Counted from the stretch's first letter, positions 1 through 8,946 are shown. The stretch is 64,000 bases of DNA from [Anoxybacillus] calidus (GCF_013760845.1 NZ_JACDUU010000010.1:1-64000); one strand, 5' to 3'. Notes: generated by a model from the letters alone, not told the origin. Numbers and translations are program-made.

Positions 1-40
1 CTAAGCCAATTACTGCAATTTTTACTTGATGATGTTCCAT
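1..40 (-). CDS. 5' end of a probable NAD(P)-binding dehydrogenase (partial)
   Basis: Only the first 13 codons lie in the window, read leftwards from an ATG at 40. The N-terminus MEHHQVKIAVIGL is a short polar leader followed by a hydrophobic beta strand ending in Gly, the usual opening of a Rossmann nucleotide-binding fold. A CGAGAGGAG ribosome-binding site lies 9 bases before the ATG. Many families (sugar dehydrogenases, hydroxyacid dehydrogenases, Gfo/Idh proteins) start this way, so the substrate cannot be named. Confidence 0.5.
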   Translation of the reverse strand, partial: MEHHQVKIAVIGL

Positions 41-1153
41 TTTCTAACTCCTCTCGTAATTTTTTGATGGGAGTTCGGTTATGTTATGTTCCCCACCGGC
101 AAATTCTAGACGCTGGAATACGGTCCTCAATAATTGGCGCTCTAATATGATTTGGCTTACAGCATCAACTAATGAACGGCTGTATGTTATATCCTGCTTA
201 AAATAGCAGAGACTTAGGCAACTGGTAGTAGGTTGTTACTTGCAGAACTAGCAAATGCTTTCCTACGTATACTAAAGAGAAGCGAGATTTGCAGGTTCTA
301 GCATGTTTGTTCAAGAAGGAAAGGTTCAGGTGATCGGAGACTTCTGAAGTGTGTGAGTGTGCAATACGAACAAATCATCATCTTCAAACAAGTGACAAAA
401 ATACATTCCTATTTCTAAAGTTCCAACTTTTATGCCGGGCAAAGAATAAGAAATCATTAAATAAAGGTTTATAACCTTTTAACTCTATCGACTTTTTTCC
501 TAAGGAGATAAAAGTTACAGAGTGATTCTTAAAAACATTCTCTACACTCTATCCGTTTTTGAAAGACTCTCCCTCCTTCCAAATCTTCACTATAGGATAT
601 GAAAGCAGCTTCTATCTTGTATAGAGCATTAATCTAATTCTATTTATTTCCATTTTTACCCAGTAGATATTGAGAGTGTTAATAGGTTTTTAGGTACAAT
701 TTTAGTAAATATATCACTCAGTATATTGAACACTAAAAAATTACGTTTACTTTGTTTTTTCAACCGCTTGAAAAAGGTCTAACTCTTCTATATTAACTTT
801 TCAATTTTCCGTTTCTTTGTAAAAGTTGATTAGAGTACTACGTCCGTTATCCGATTTTAGACGTTGATGGAAGCAACAATTTTTATGATGGAGAAGTCGA
901 ATCTTCAAGTTAAATTTATATAAGTAGGCAGCAATATCATATGAGGTTATCTTAGTTGGGATTAGCATGTCCAAGATGTAGAGATGAATTGCAGCTGTCT
1001 TGGAGTTTTTATCCCAAAACTAATCATTTCGTCCAATCAAATTTAATCAATCTAACATCTTATATTTGTAATCAACGGTGATAAAATTCCCCAATAACAG
1101 CGGTTTAAAATTCCCCGAAAATAACAGATAATCGTTTCAAAACAACATCTTAG
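41..1153. other. Gene-poor stretch, apparently decayed
   Basis: About 1.1 kb without a supported gene. The first 60 bases are the leader of the leftward gene ending at 1. The rest is AT-rich with stops in all frames. Around 1085-1125 the repeated phrase aaattcccc occurs twice, which resembles the termini of IS21-type elements, but no complete inverted repeat was found. Confidence 0.4.
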
Positions 1154-1437
1154 ATGGAGTGGAGAAACGATGCTGAAGATTGGGAGTTGTATCAGAAAGG
1201 CTGGACTCAAACATCTATTGCCGAAGAAACAGGGATTCTATATTTAACCATCCTCATATTCACTGTTGGCATACTAATAAAATGTTCTCAAAGATTTGTT
1301 ATGAAGCCGGTTTATATGATCATCTTTCTATCGATGATGTGGATTGTACGATCGTTAAAGATTATTGTGTCTATATAGCATTAAAGGCAAAGCAGGAAAT
1401 GCCATGGCTTCTCTCCAAAGGACATTTTAAAAAATAG
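1154..1437 (+). pseudogene. Degenerate transposase-like fragment
   Basis: Two overlapping frames share this stretch. The first encodes an N-terminal helix-turn-helix-like segment (residues 1-28, with YQKGWTQTSIAEETGI) typical of IS21/IS30-type transposase N-termini. The open frame then shifts to another frame ending at 1437. No single frame gives a full domain, so this reads as a frameshifted remnant. The aaattcccc repeats just upstream fit an IS21-like end. Family assignment is inference. Confidence 0.3.
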
Positions 1438-1534
1438 CATTGAGCAAAATTTAATTACTTTGAGACAATGGATAAATATTTTATTATGACTAAGATGAAC
1501 TTTCTATATTAAATGATTTTCTGTTGTTAGACAT

Positions 1535-1720
1535 ATGGACACGCCGACTATGCTGACAACGTGACGGCGGACAAACATTCGTCATCGCGCTGTCGTCAAC
1601 CAGCCGAACGTGGTGAACGCTTAGGCGTTTAACCGCAAGCTCGTTAATTCATGACTTTTAACATTTTTTTCGAGAAGTCTCCCTTCTCTAAGCGAAGGGG
1701 AGGGGGAAGGTTCATCAAAG
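1535..1720 (+). mobile_element. IS200/IS605-like relic (TnpB tail and right end)
   Basis: An island of higher GC in AT-rich sequence. One frame reads GHADYADNVTADKHS, which resembles the zinc-ribbon tail of TnpB proteins (CG..DHAD..A..N). It is followed about 100 bases later by a hairpin, ctcccttc ... gaaggggag, and aggttcat, the kind of palindrome found at IS605 right ends. No intact tnpA or tnpB exists here. The call rests on resemblance only. Confidence 0.35.
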
Positions 1721-1912
1721 TCACTCTGTTCGATCTTATTTATGGTCCTTCTGTTTTCGTATCTTAAATAGTTTAGAAAATATTGGTATGTATTTATACA
1801 GAAGAAAAGGATTGTAATGGTAAAGAAGAGATATTCATAGATAGTTGAATGACATATGAGTGATCATCTAATGGTGTTGTCGATAAAGGAAAAACAGGCT
1901 CCGTCTCTTTGG

Positions 1913-2410
1913 TTAGAGTACGAAATCCTGTTTTTTCGTGTGTGAAGGATGGCGGGGGATCCATCTTGTAGCCGGATCGTTTTCCGAACGCGTTTGATAA
2001 GAAAACAATGTAAACCTCTTTTTATATAATTGTTTATTCTCTTCCAGTAAATCATACAGCTCTTTTCGGTCCCGTGTTGAAAGGAATAAAGAATTGGCAG
2101 CATGTTTCAGTTTAGAAGTACAGTCGAGTAGAGATAGACAATTGTCGAATGTGTATTCGGAAACTGGCCATTCATGTTGATTGAAATGCGCTGCTAACCG
2201 TTTGTTTTTTCGTAATAGGAACTTTTGCAGTTGAGCTATCTCTATGAGTATAATAAAGACGAAATCTTTTATGTTTTTTTCTTCAACTTTTAAATGAATT
2301 TCTGCTTCACATAGCGATGCAAGAGATTGTACATAAGTGGTCAATGCTTCCTCGACAGCTATGAGCGAGCGGGATAAAGAATGCAGGTGTTGCTTTAGGC
2401 ACTTATTCAT
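1913..2410 (-). CDS. Helical protein of unknown function, second gene of a coupled pair
   Basis: A 165-residue soluble protein that is almost entirely predicted helix, with a basic C-terminal tail. The start chosen is the ATG at 2410 behind AAAGGA; it overlaps the stop of the upstream gene by 8 bases, so translation is probably coupled. Residues 10-60 contain SRSLIAVEEAL followed by a long amphipathic helix, echoing the SIALEEVALSHIL motif of the upstream protein. The two may therefore be distant paralogues. The upstream partner resembles small helical proteins that I associate with spore or exosporium loci in Bacillus, which is a weak inference. No catalytic motif is visible. Confidence 0.6.
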   Translation of the reverse strand: MNKCLKQHLHSLSRSLIAVEEALTTYVQSLASLCEAEIHLKVEEKNIKDFVFIILIEIAQLQKFLLRKNKRLAAHFNQHEWPVSEYTFDNCLSLLDCTSKLKHAANSLFLSTRDRKELYDLLEENKQLYKKRFTLFSYQTRSENDPATRWIPRHPSHTKKQDFVL

Positions 2411-2768
2411 TTTTGATGTCCTTTGCATCATGTTTTTGGTGTTCTTTACATGATGGACATTGACATTTGTCATGATGAATTGGAATCAACTCCATCACAT
2501 TTTCTAACTTTTTGAGTAATAGCCATTCTTTCATGACGACCGTTTCGATTAAATCCTGGACAGACCTATTAAATTTAATAATTTCATGATTGTTTGGTTT
2601 AGTTGGAAAATCTAAACAGTTACCGACGAACGCTTGGATTTTTTCTGCCTCTGCATTTAAGATGTGGGATAGAGCAACTTCTTCGAGGGCAATGGATTCT
2701 AATAAATCAATAATGACTTCTTCCTTATCTGGGCGATGCGACATCTTTGGAATTTTGGGCATACTCAT
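2403..2768 (-). CDS. Small helical SIALEE-type Bacillaceae protein
   Basis: A 121-residue protein starting MSMPKIPKM behind an AAAAGGAG site; an upstream TTG in the same frame has no ribosome-binding site. The core, about residues 18-60, contains LLESIALEEVALSHILNAEA, then a pattern of paired Glu/His helices reminiscent of ferritin-like bundles. The C-terminus holds a Cys-rich cluster, CQCPSC, about residues 103-108, that could bind metal. Proteins with this SIALEE/LSHI..AE core occur in Bacillus, often near spore-surface genes (recollection, not shown here). It is translationally coupled to the downstream gene. Confidence 0.65.
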   Translation of the reverse strand: MSMPKIPKMSHRPDKEEVIIDLLESIALEEVALSHILNAEAEKIQAFVGNCLDFPTKPNNHEIIKFNRSVQDLIETVVMKEWLLLKKLENVMELIPIHHDKCQCPSCKEHQKHDAKDIKNE

Positions 2769-2848
2769 CGATACCAGCTCCTTTTTATATTCTTTAACCA
2801 ATGTATGCAAAATATAAAAATAGGTTCCTGCCTAAGTAAAAAGTTACC

Positions 2849-3299
2849 ATGTTAGAAAGGGGAAATCTGGGGGTAAGAGTTGTTACTCTAACGATTAAAG
2901 GGTTACCGTTCAACTTTTATGCTTATTCGAGCTATGGTCGTGATACATCTGTTTTTCACAAATTAGAAAAAGAGTTAGATATTTATATTAACTGGCGCGA
3001 TGAACTTGTGTCCCTCGTGTTTCGAAGCGAGCGGCCACTCAGGAGATAAAATGGACTAATTATCAGGAGCAAGATGCCAACCTTTTGGTAACCTGTTCTT
3101 TGTAGGAGACTGGTGTGATTGTTTTCTAGAACTATATGAGCGGAGCCCTTTGTATGAACCAGGTGATGAGGAGTATCTCCATAGAGGATCTATAAATGTA
3201 GACTTGATTGTTGATTTTTCTTTAACACTTTCTAAACGCTATAACATAAATGAATTTAAAGTTGAAAATTTAGATATTTATTCATTTGATGAAAAGTGA
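2849..3299 (+). pseudogene. Frameshifted gene of unknown family
   Basis: Coding-like sequence continues through three frames: from 2849 to 3049 (ending SERPLRR), then a short frame with IKWTNYQEQDANLLVT, then a third frame reading GNLFFVGDWCDCFLELYER to the final stop at 3297-3299 (ending YSFDEK). At least two frameshifts are needed to join them. The acidic, aromatic composition of the last 75 codons is clearly protein-like. I do not recognise the family. The true N-terminus may also be missing. Confidence 0.55.
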
Positions 3300-3440
3300 C
3301 AGACTATTGTCAGAAAGAAGGAAGAAAATCAGCGGAGTATTTTGTTTTACATAAGTTAATGTGATACGAAAATTTTCCTTGTACAGGGTTCAGGGATCTT
3401 CTGGGCGGTGCTTCATTTGGGCGTCTTTTTTTGCGCAAAA

Positions 3441-3466
3441 AAGACTCAGACGAATGTCTGAGTCTT
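3441..3466 (-). terminator. Rho-independent terminator
   Basis: Perfect 11-bp stem aagactcagac / gtctgagtctt with a 4-base loop, just past the stop of the leftward gene at 3471, with a T-rich tract on the minus strand beyond it. Confidence 0.8.
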
Positions 3467-3470
3467 TAAT

Positions 3471-3656
3471 CTATTTGTCAATTAAGGCCAATATTCCTTT
3501 AAATATAAGGATTAATGAAAAAACAAGAACGGATAAAATCCCAATATAGAATGTTACGGGCGCTATACTCGCTAAAGCTGTACCGGCTAAAGGCAGCTTG
3601 ATTAGTGCAAAACCGGCAAGGACGCAAGCCAAGAACAAAAGCGCAAGTTTATCCAT
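3471..3656 (-). CDS. Small two-helix membrane protein
   Basis: A 61-residue hydrophobic protein with two probable transmembrane helices (about residues 3-20 and 30-57), little loop sequence and a C-terminal DK. The ATG at 3656 is preferred over the one six bases earlier because AAGGGAGG sits 7 bases upstream of it. It is followed directly by a strong terminator, so it is a monocistronic unit. No family was recognised. Confidence 0.65.
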   Translation of the reverse strand: MDKLALLFLACVLAGFALIKLPLAGTALASIAPVTFYIGILSVLVFSLILIFKGILALIDK

Positions 3657-4017
3657 GCTCATTCCTCCCTTCAGTATTAATATATGAAGATGTAAAAGGA
3701 AAGGAACTAAGCATTCAAAAAAGGGCGCTTTAGAACGATTATTTTTAATGACCTCTTCAAGGTGATTAAGTTTTTTAATGGATTCATGTGTTTGAAATCA
3801 TTCATGTAAATCCATTTTTGCGGCGCTTTTGGTGCTTCTTTTATTTTTTGTTCTCTCTAATGTTAACATGGCGTTGGCGCAAAATTATATGATAAGCGAA
3901 ATAGGAGAAGTGGAAGATGGAATGGCTATTGTGAATCTGCTTACCACTTGGATTATTATAATGATAGAAAAAGGTTTGACGATAAAGGGATGAAACTATT
4001 TTGTGAGGTGAGATGCT
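3657..4017. other. Intergenic, with a start-less hydrophobic open frame
   Basis: About 360 bases between divergent genes. On the plus strand a frame open from about 3807 to 3992 encodes a signal-peptide-like hydrophobic stretch ending ALAQ, then a hydrophobic segment. It has an upstream TGA and no start codon or ribosome-binding site before the hydrophobic part. It may be a decayed small secreted-protein gene. Confidence 0.35.
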
Positions 4018-4686
4018 GTGTGTGGGAGATTTTCATTAACGGTTTCTGAAGAAATACTTAAACAATATTTTCCTTTGGAGTTTCCAAAAAAAGTGTTGCC
4101 GAGATATAATATTGCTCCGAGTCAGGAAGTGTTGGCGGTTGTTTCTGACGGCGAGAAAATCACAGGGAAGATGTTGAAATGGGGACTTGTACCGTATTGG
4201 GCAAATGATCCAAAAATCGGCTTTAAGATGATCAACACAAGGGCAGAAACGGTTGATGAAAAAGCAAGCTTTAAGCATGCTTTTAAAAAGAGGAGATGTT
4301 TCGTTCTCGCTGATGGTTTTTACGAGTGGAGAAAAGAAGGAAACAAAAAGATACCGTATCGATTTACGTTAAAGAGCGAACGACCTTTTGCGTTTGCGGG
4401 TCTTTGGGAGAAATGGGACAAACATGGCGATTCAATGTATACGTGTACGATTATCACTACAAAAGCGAATGAACTTGTTAAAGGGGTTCATGAGCGAATG
4501 CCTGTCATACTCCCTAAAGAATGGGAGGAGTTTTGGCTTGATCCAGCGATAGATGATACCGAGTATTTAAAATCGTTATTGAGGCCGTATCCAGCGGAAG
4601 AAATGAAAATGTATGAAGTATCCACAGCAGTCAATTCAGCCAAAAATGATGTAGAAGAATGTGTAAAACCGATTAACAGCCGTTAG
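4018..4686 (+). CDS. SRAP-domain abasic-site-binding protein (YedK/HMCES family)
   Basis: A 222-residue SRAP protein. The family forms a thiazolidine crosslink between Cys2 and abasic sites in single-stranded DNA, protecting them at stalled forks. The GTG start at 4018 is fixed because the next codon must be Cys2 (MCGRFS). The other conserved residues are present: Asn73 (INTRAE), Glu103 (DGFYEW) and His158 (HERMPV), which match Asn75/Glu105/His160 of E. coli YedK. GAGGTGAG precedes the start. It is a single-gene unit closed by a downstream terminator. Confidence 0.93.
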   Translation: MCGRFSLTVSEEILKQYFPLEFPKKVLPRYNIAPSQEVLAVVSDGEKITGKMLKWGLVPYWANDPKIGFKMINTRAETVDEKASFKHAFKKRRCFVLADGFYEWRKEGNKKIPYRFTLKSERPFAFAGLWEKWDKHGDSMYTCTIITTKANELVKGVHERMPVILPKEWEEFWLDPAIDDTEYLKSLLRPYPAEEMKMYEVSTAVNSAKNDVEECVKPINSR

Positions 4687-4821
4687 ACTCTTTCTATTCT
4701 TATTATACCAGGTGCTTGCAGATGGATTGGAGTATATAAACAAGTGACGTGGAAGCACATATACTCGTTGTAGCCCTTAGGTTAATATGTCGATGGATGA
4801 TGAAGTTTATGAAGTCAAAAG

Positions 4822-4856
4822 CGTCTGTCTGAGCGAGGACAGGCGTTTGTTTTTTG
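4822..4856 (+). terminator. Rho-independent terminator after the SRAP gene
   Basis: 8-bp stem cgtctgtc / gacaggcg (one G-T pair), 8-base loop, followed by tttgtttttt. Confidence 0.75.
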
Positions 4857-4909
4857 AGATACAATGATAAAAAGAAAATCATCATTTTAAAAGCGGGAGA
4901 TGTTTATTA

Positions 4910-5302
4910 GTGGAGAAAATCATCTTGTTTGATGGAATATGTAACTTCTGTAACGCAAGCGTTCAGTTTATTATAAAACGAGACACGCAAGCTCAATTTC
5001 GTTTTGCATCATTACAGAGTGAAGTGGGGAAGAAGCTGTTAACGAAGTATAAAATTCCTGAGGATATCAACAGTTTTATATTCATTGCTGGAGAGAGGTA
5101 CTACACGAAATCCAGTGCAGCGTTAAGAGTGTGCAAGCATTTAAAAGGATTTTGGAGGTTGTTTTATGTCTTCATTCTAGTTCCACGTCCGCTTCGTGAT
5201 CGCTTTTATGATTTTATTGCTAGAAATAGATATCAATGGTTTGGGAAAAAAGAGAGCTGCATGATTCCAACTCCGGATATTCGGAACAGATTTTTGGAGT
5301 AG
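4910..5302 (+). CDS. yuxK: DCC-family (DUF393) thiol-disulfide oxidoreductase-like protein, YuxK type
   Basis: A 130-residue protein opening MEKIILFDGICNFCN. The DGxCxxC motif (DGICNFC, residues 8-14) is the signature of the DUF393/DCC family, thioredoxin-fold proteins with a CxxC pair of uncertain substrate. The length matches B. subtilis YuxK. The start is GTG at 4910 behind GCGGGAG. The C-terminal half (RPLRDRFYDFIARNRYQWFGKK) is also family-typical. It is a single gene with its own terminator downstream. Confidence 0.88.
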   Translation: MEKIILFDGICNFCNASVQFIIKRDTQAQFRFASLQSEVGKKLLTKYKIPEDINSFIFIAGERYYTKSSAALRVCKHLKGFWRLFYVFILVPRPLRDRFYDFIARNRYQWFGKKESCMIPTPDIRNRFLE

Positions 5303-5498
5303 AATGTAAAACCTCTATACCGAAAAGAGAATATAGCTAATGGAAGAATAGGGAATTTGTATGAAGAATGTGTAATAGTTGATGATCTAAGTGGGTTCGG
5401 GTGCATAGCTGCAGGGGATCGATGAACTCGGTTGTTTATGATGATAGGAGTTGTTTCATTTTAAAACAAAACTTTTTGACAATCTGCTCTTATCTATG

Positions 5499-5555
5499 AA
5501 ACAGAATCTTTCTCATCTGTTCATCATATTAATTTGAGAAGGATTCTGTTTTTAA
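5499..5555 (+). terminator. Terminator after yuxK
   Basis: Long hairpin: aaacagaatc and gattctgttt pair, with additional internal pairing tctca/tgaga, then a short T-rich run. It lies 200 bases after yuxK and just before the promoter of the metallophore operon, insulating the two. Confidence 0.65.
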
Positions 5556-5579
5556 TTTATTAAATTTATTCACACTCTA

Positions 5580-5608
5580 TTTACAACGGAGGAAAAATTA
5601 TGTAATAT
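5580..5608 (+). promoter_or_regulatory. Candidate sigma-A promoter of the metallophore operon
   Basis: -35-like TTTACA at 5580-5585 and -10-like TAATAT at 5603-5608, with exactly 17 bases between them. The Zur box begins 12 bases after the -10 element. No other convincing promoter was seen between the terminator at 5555 and the ATG at 5653. Confidence 0.55.
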
Positions 5609-5620
5609 ATAAAACGAAAA

Positions 5621-5635
5621 TAGTAATCATTACGA
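5621..5635. promoter_or_regulatory. Zur box (zinc uptake regulator operator)
   Basis: The palindrome TAGTAATCATTACGA matches the B. subtilis Zur 7-1-7 consensus TCGTAATNATTACGA at 14 of 15 positions counting the free centre. It matches the Fur consensus (TGATAATNATTATCA) with four mismatches. It sits directly downstream of the candidate -10 element, so bound Zur would block transcription when zinc is sufficient. Inference: the downstream operon is induced by zinc starvation. Confidence 0.8.
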
Positions 5636-5652
5636 ATTAGGTAGGTGAGAAA

Positions 5653-7173
5653 ATGTTTCGATATTTCAAAAGTACATTGATCCTTCTCATGATTTTTATG
5701 CTTTTCGGATGTTCGCTATCTTCCTCTGGAGAAGAAGAAAAGAGCCAAAAGGAATTAACATTGCTTTTTAATTTCCCGACAAACACAATCGATCCACAAT
5801 TAGACAGCAATTATACGATGGTTCGTGCGGGAGTGGGAGAGACGCTTGTAAAGATTAGTGAAAAGTTAGAAATGGAACCTTGGCTCGCAGAAGAATGGGA
5901 AAGTAAAGATGGACAACATTGGACTTTCAAAATTAGGGAAGGTATTACATTCCATAATGGAAAAAAAGTTGATGCTCATGCGGTGAAGGAGTCTTTGGAA
6001 AGAGCAATAAAAATTAGTCCAGCCGTAAAAGCGGCATTAAAAATTCGTAAGATGGAAGCGGATGGACAACTGTTAACCATTCAAACAGAAGAAGTATTTC
6101 CGCAATTTCCTTCAGAGCTGGTGCACCCTTACACCGCAATCATTGATGTTACTGAAAAAGACTTCGATCAAAAGCCGATTGGTACAGGACCATTTAAAGT
6201 ATCTTCTTTTGAACCTGGGGTAGCACTTAAAGTCGAACGTTTTGACGAGTATTGGGACGGTAAAGCAAAACTTGATAAAGCAACGTTCGCCTTTAACGAG
6301 GATGCCAATGCGCGATTAATGGCGCTTCAATCAGGAGATGCCGATATTATTTTTAGACCGCCAGTTGAAAATCTTGAACAGTTAAAAGAAGAAAAAGTAA
6401 AAGTAGAGTCTGTCCCAGGATTGCGTACACATCAGTTGTTATTTAATATGGACAGTCCATATATGAAAGATGAGAATGTGCGTAAAGCGATTGATACGTT
6501 AATTGATCGGAAAGAGATTGTTGAACATATTTTAAACGGGCATGCCGTTGAAGCGAAAGGTCCTTTTTTGACAGACTTTCCGTTCGCACCGTCCTATGAA
6601 GAGAAGAAACGCGGAATCGAAGTGGCGAGACAATATTTTACACAAGCAGGTTTTCAAGTTGAAAACGGAAAACTTACGAAAGATGGAAAAATCGTTCAAT
6701 TTAAAGTGTTAACGTACTCATCACGTCCTGAACTTCCTTTAATTGTACAAATTTTACAATCAAAGGCGAAGGAACTCGGAATCGAGATGACGATTCAACA
6801 AGTTGAAAATATTGATGAGTATTTAGCGGCCAATGATGATTGGGATTTTGCTACATACAGCAGTTTAACGGCTCCTCGTGGTGATGCGGCATACTTTTTG
6901 AATGCGACATACATGCCGAATGGAGCGCTAAACTACGCAAATATGAACCATCCAGAATTAATATCCGTTATTAACCAATTAAACAAAACAGTAGAAGTGA
7001 ACGAACGGAACAAATTGGCAAGAGAAGCAGCAAAAATCATTGATAAAGAGATGCTTCATTCCTTTATCGTACATCCAAATATTATTGTTGCCTATCGTGA
7101 CGGAGTGAAAAATTGGGTGACAAGTAAAAGCGAGTATTACATGCTAACAAAAGATTTGGATGTGGATAAGTAA
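5653..7173 (+). CDS. Metallophore/nickel-type ABC transporter substrate-binding lipoprotein (NikA/CntA family)
   Basis: A 506-residue SBP_bac_5 (oligopeptide/nickel cluster) solute receptor. The lipoprotein signal ends LFGCS, with Cys20 as the lipid anchor. Family features include the early NTIDPQLDSNYT segment, GTGPFKV near residue 180, and a C-terminal ligand region with APRGDAAYFLN and NYANMNHPEL. CntA of S. aureus is the staphylopine-metal receptor of the same family. Here the receptor shares an operon with a nicotianamine-synthase-like gene and follows a Zur box, so I infer it captures a zinc-metallophore complex rather than bare nickel or peptides. Start ATG behind AGGTGAG. The next gene starts at or across its stop codon. 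Confidence 0.85.
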   Translation: MFRYFKSTLILLMIFMLFGCSLSSSGEEEKSQKELTLLFNFPTNTIDPQLDSNYTMVRAGVGETLVKISEKLEMEPWLAEEWESKDGQHWTFKIREGITFHNGKKVDAHAVKESLERAIKISPAVKAALKIRKMEADGQLLTIQTEEVFPQFPSELVHPYTAIIDVTEKDFDQKPIGTGPFKVSSFEPGVALKVERFDEYWDGKAKLDKATFAFNEDANARLMALQSGDADIIFRPPVENLEQLKEEKVKVESVPGLRTHQLLFNMDSPYMKDENVRKAIDTLIDRKEIVEHILNGHAVEAKGPFLTDFPFAPSYEEKKRGIEVARQYFTQAGFQVENGKLTKDGKIVQFKVLTYSSRPELPLIVQILQSKAKELGIEMTIQQVENIDEYLAANDDWDFATYSSLTAPRGDAAYFLNATYMPNGALNYANMNHPELISVINQLNKTVEVNERNKLAREAAKIIDKEMLHSFIVHPNIIVAYRDGVKNWVTSKSEYYMLTKDLDVDK

Positions 7174-7174
7174 T

Positions 7175-8116
7175 ATGATTCACATAGCGAAAAGATTAAT
7201 AGAATTCATGTTATTTTTACTCTTGCTTTCTTTCATAAGCTTTATATTTATAAAACTAGCACCTGGTGACCCTGTTAAACAGATGCTTCATGTAGATGAA
7301 GTGTCCGTTACGAAAGAACAAATAGAAGCGCTTAGAGATGAACTGAAGTTTAATGAGCCTTTATATATTCAATATTGGTATTGGTTGAAACGATTTTTTG
7401 AGTTTGATTTAGGCCATTCTTATATAACAAAGCAGCCAGTTTTGTCTGAGTTGTTATCGAGATTTCCTGCAACAATTACGCTTACATGCGCTTCTTTAAT
7501 CGTAATGATTCTTATTTCCGTTCCTTTAGGAACGTTATCCGCGCTCTATAAAAATAAATGGGTGGACCATATGAGCCGTTTGTTTGCACTTGTCGGTTCA
7601 TCCATCCCTAGCTTTTGGCTGGGGCTCCTTTTCATTGAATTATTTGCAGTTAAACTAGGTATATTGCCAAGCATGGGAAAGGGAACGGCTAAACACATCA
7701 TATTGCCATCCCTTACATTAGGAATCGCGATGTCAGCGGTTTATGTAAGATTGTTGCGCTCAAGTTTATTAGAAGGCTTGAATGAGGATTATGTGAAAGC
7801 TGCAAGAGCAAGAGGAATTAGTGAAAAACGTATCTTTTTATTCCACGTTTTTCGTCGTTCCTTAATTCCTGTCATAACTATTTTTGGGATGAGTCTTGGG
7901 AGTTTAATAAGCGGTACGGTTGTCATTGAAGTACTGTTTGCATACCCGGGAATTGGGAAAATGGTCGTTGATGCGATTATTCGCAGAGATTATCCAGTCA
8001 TTCAAGGATATGTTTTGTTTATTACGATCCTTATTGTCATGATCAATATATTCGTTGATATTTGCTACCGTTATTTAAACCCTGAGATACGTTTAAAAGG
8101 AGTAGAGAGACGTTGA
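7175..8116 (+). CDS. ABC transporter permease, NikB/CntB type
   Basis: A 313-residue membrane permease of the DppB/NikB family. It opens with a transmembrane helix followed by KLAPGDPV, the usual NikB-type N-terminal motif. Six helices are expected. The cytoplasmic EAA loop near residue 205 is EDYVKAARARGISE. The ATG at 7175 fits family N-termini (MIHIAKRL); an in-frame ATG at 7160 overlapping the receptor gene is the alternative, and neither has a strong ribosome-binding site, so coupling to the upstream gene is likely. It forms the channel with the next gene. Confidence 0.85.
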   Translation: MIHIAKRLIEFMLFLLLLSFISFIFIKLAPGDPVKQMLHVDEVSVTKEQIEALRDELKFNEPLYIQYWYWLKRFFEFDLGHSYITKQPVLSELLSRFPATITLTCASLIVMILISVPLGTLSALYKNKWVDHMSRLFALVGSSIPSFWLGLLFIELFAVKLGILPSMGKGTAKHIILPSLTLGIAMSAVYVRLLRSSLLEGLNEDYVKAARARGISEKRIFLFHVFRRSLIPVITIFGMSLGSLISGTVVIEVLFAYPGIGKMVVDAIIRRDYPVIQGYVLFITILIVMINIFVDICYRYLNPEIRLKGVERR

Positions 8117-8934
8117 AAATAATCAAACAAATGTATTGGATGTGCTCACGCCAGCTTCCTTTTATTCTTTTTTTGGCATATTTACTTGCCATCGTGACCG
8201 CTCCTCTATTTACTCCTCATGATCCGTTAGAAATCAATATGAATGAGCGTCTGCTTGAACCAAGTGTAGAACATCTTTTTGGGACGGATCATCTTGGGCG
8301 GGATTTGTTCTCACGCATATTAGCAGGAGGGCAAGTAACGGTAGGAACAGGCCTTCTCGTATTGATCATTGTTTTACTGAGCGGGGTTCCGTTAGGGATG
8401 ATGTCAGGATTTATTGGCGGGCGTTTTGATCGTTATTTTATGAGAATAATAGACTCTTTTATGGCGTTTCCTGACTTTATTATCGCCATTGTTCTTAGCG
8501 GAATTTTAGGACCTGGTATGTTGAATTTAATTTTTGCGATTGTTGTTACGAAATGGGGGAGCTATGTGCGACTCGCTCGCAGTACTGTGTTATCTGAGAA
8601 AGAAAAAGATTATGTTTTAATGGCAGTTGTCAATGGCCTAAGCACTTTTAAATTGATTCGTAAACATTTGCTACCCCATGTAGTGGGAAATGTGTTCGTT
8701 TTAGCAACGTTAGATTTTGGGAAAATTATTTTGTTGATTGCTTCCCTATCTTATATTGGCTTAGGAGCACAGCCGCCAACTCCTGAATGGGGAGCTATGC
8801 TTAACGAAAGTACCCCGTATTTTCACAGCTCACCGTATTTAATGGTGATTCCAGGCATAGCGATTATGTCTACAGTACTGATTTCTAATTTAGCTGGTGA
8901 TGTCTTGAGAGACCGTTTTGATGTGAAAGGATAA
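8113..8934 (+). CDS. ABC transporter permease, NikC/CntC type
   Basis: A 273-residue permease of the DppC/NikC family. It carries the diagnostic FGTDHLGRDLFSRIL segment at about residues 56-70 and the EAA-type loop EKDYVLMAVVNGLS; C-terminal GLGAQPPTPEWGAML is also family-typical. The start is a TTG overlapping the TGA of the previous gene (GTTGA), with AAAGGAG about 10 bases upstream. Translation is coupled and the two permeases are made in equal amounts. Confidence 0.85.
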   Translation: MKIIKQMYWMCSRQLPFILFLAYLLAIVTAPLFTPHDPLEINMNERLLEPSVEHLFGTDHLGRDLFSRILAGGQVTVGTGLLVLIIVLLSGVPLGMMSGFIGGRFDRYFMRIIDSFMAFPDFIIAIVLSGILGPGMLNLIFAIVVTKWGSYVRLARSTVLSEKEKDYVLMAVVNGLSTFKLIRKHLLPHVVGNVFVLATLDFGKIILLIASLSYIGLGAQPPTPEWGAMLNESTPYFHSSPYLMVIPGIAIMSTVLISNLAGDVLRDRFDVKG

Positions 8935-8946
8935 AGGGGGAATGAC

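Noticed and set aside
3807-3992. Open frame encoding a signal-like hydrophobic peptide
   Set aside because: No start codon or ribosome-binding site precedes the hydrophobic part, and an in-frame TGA lies just upstream.
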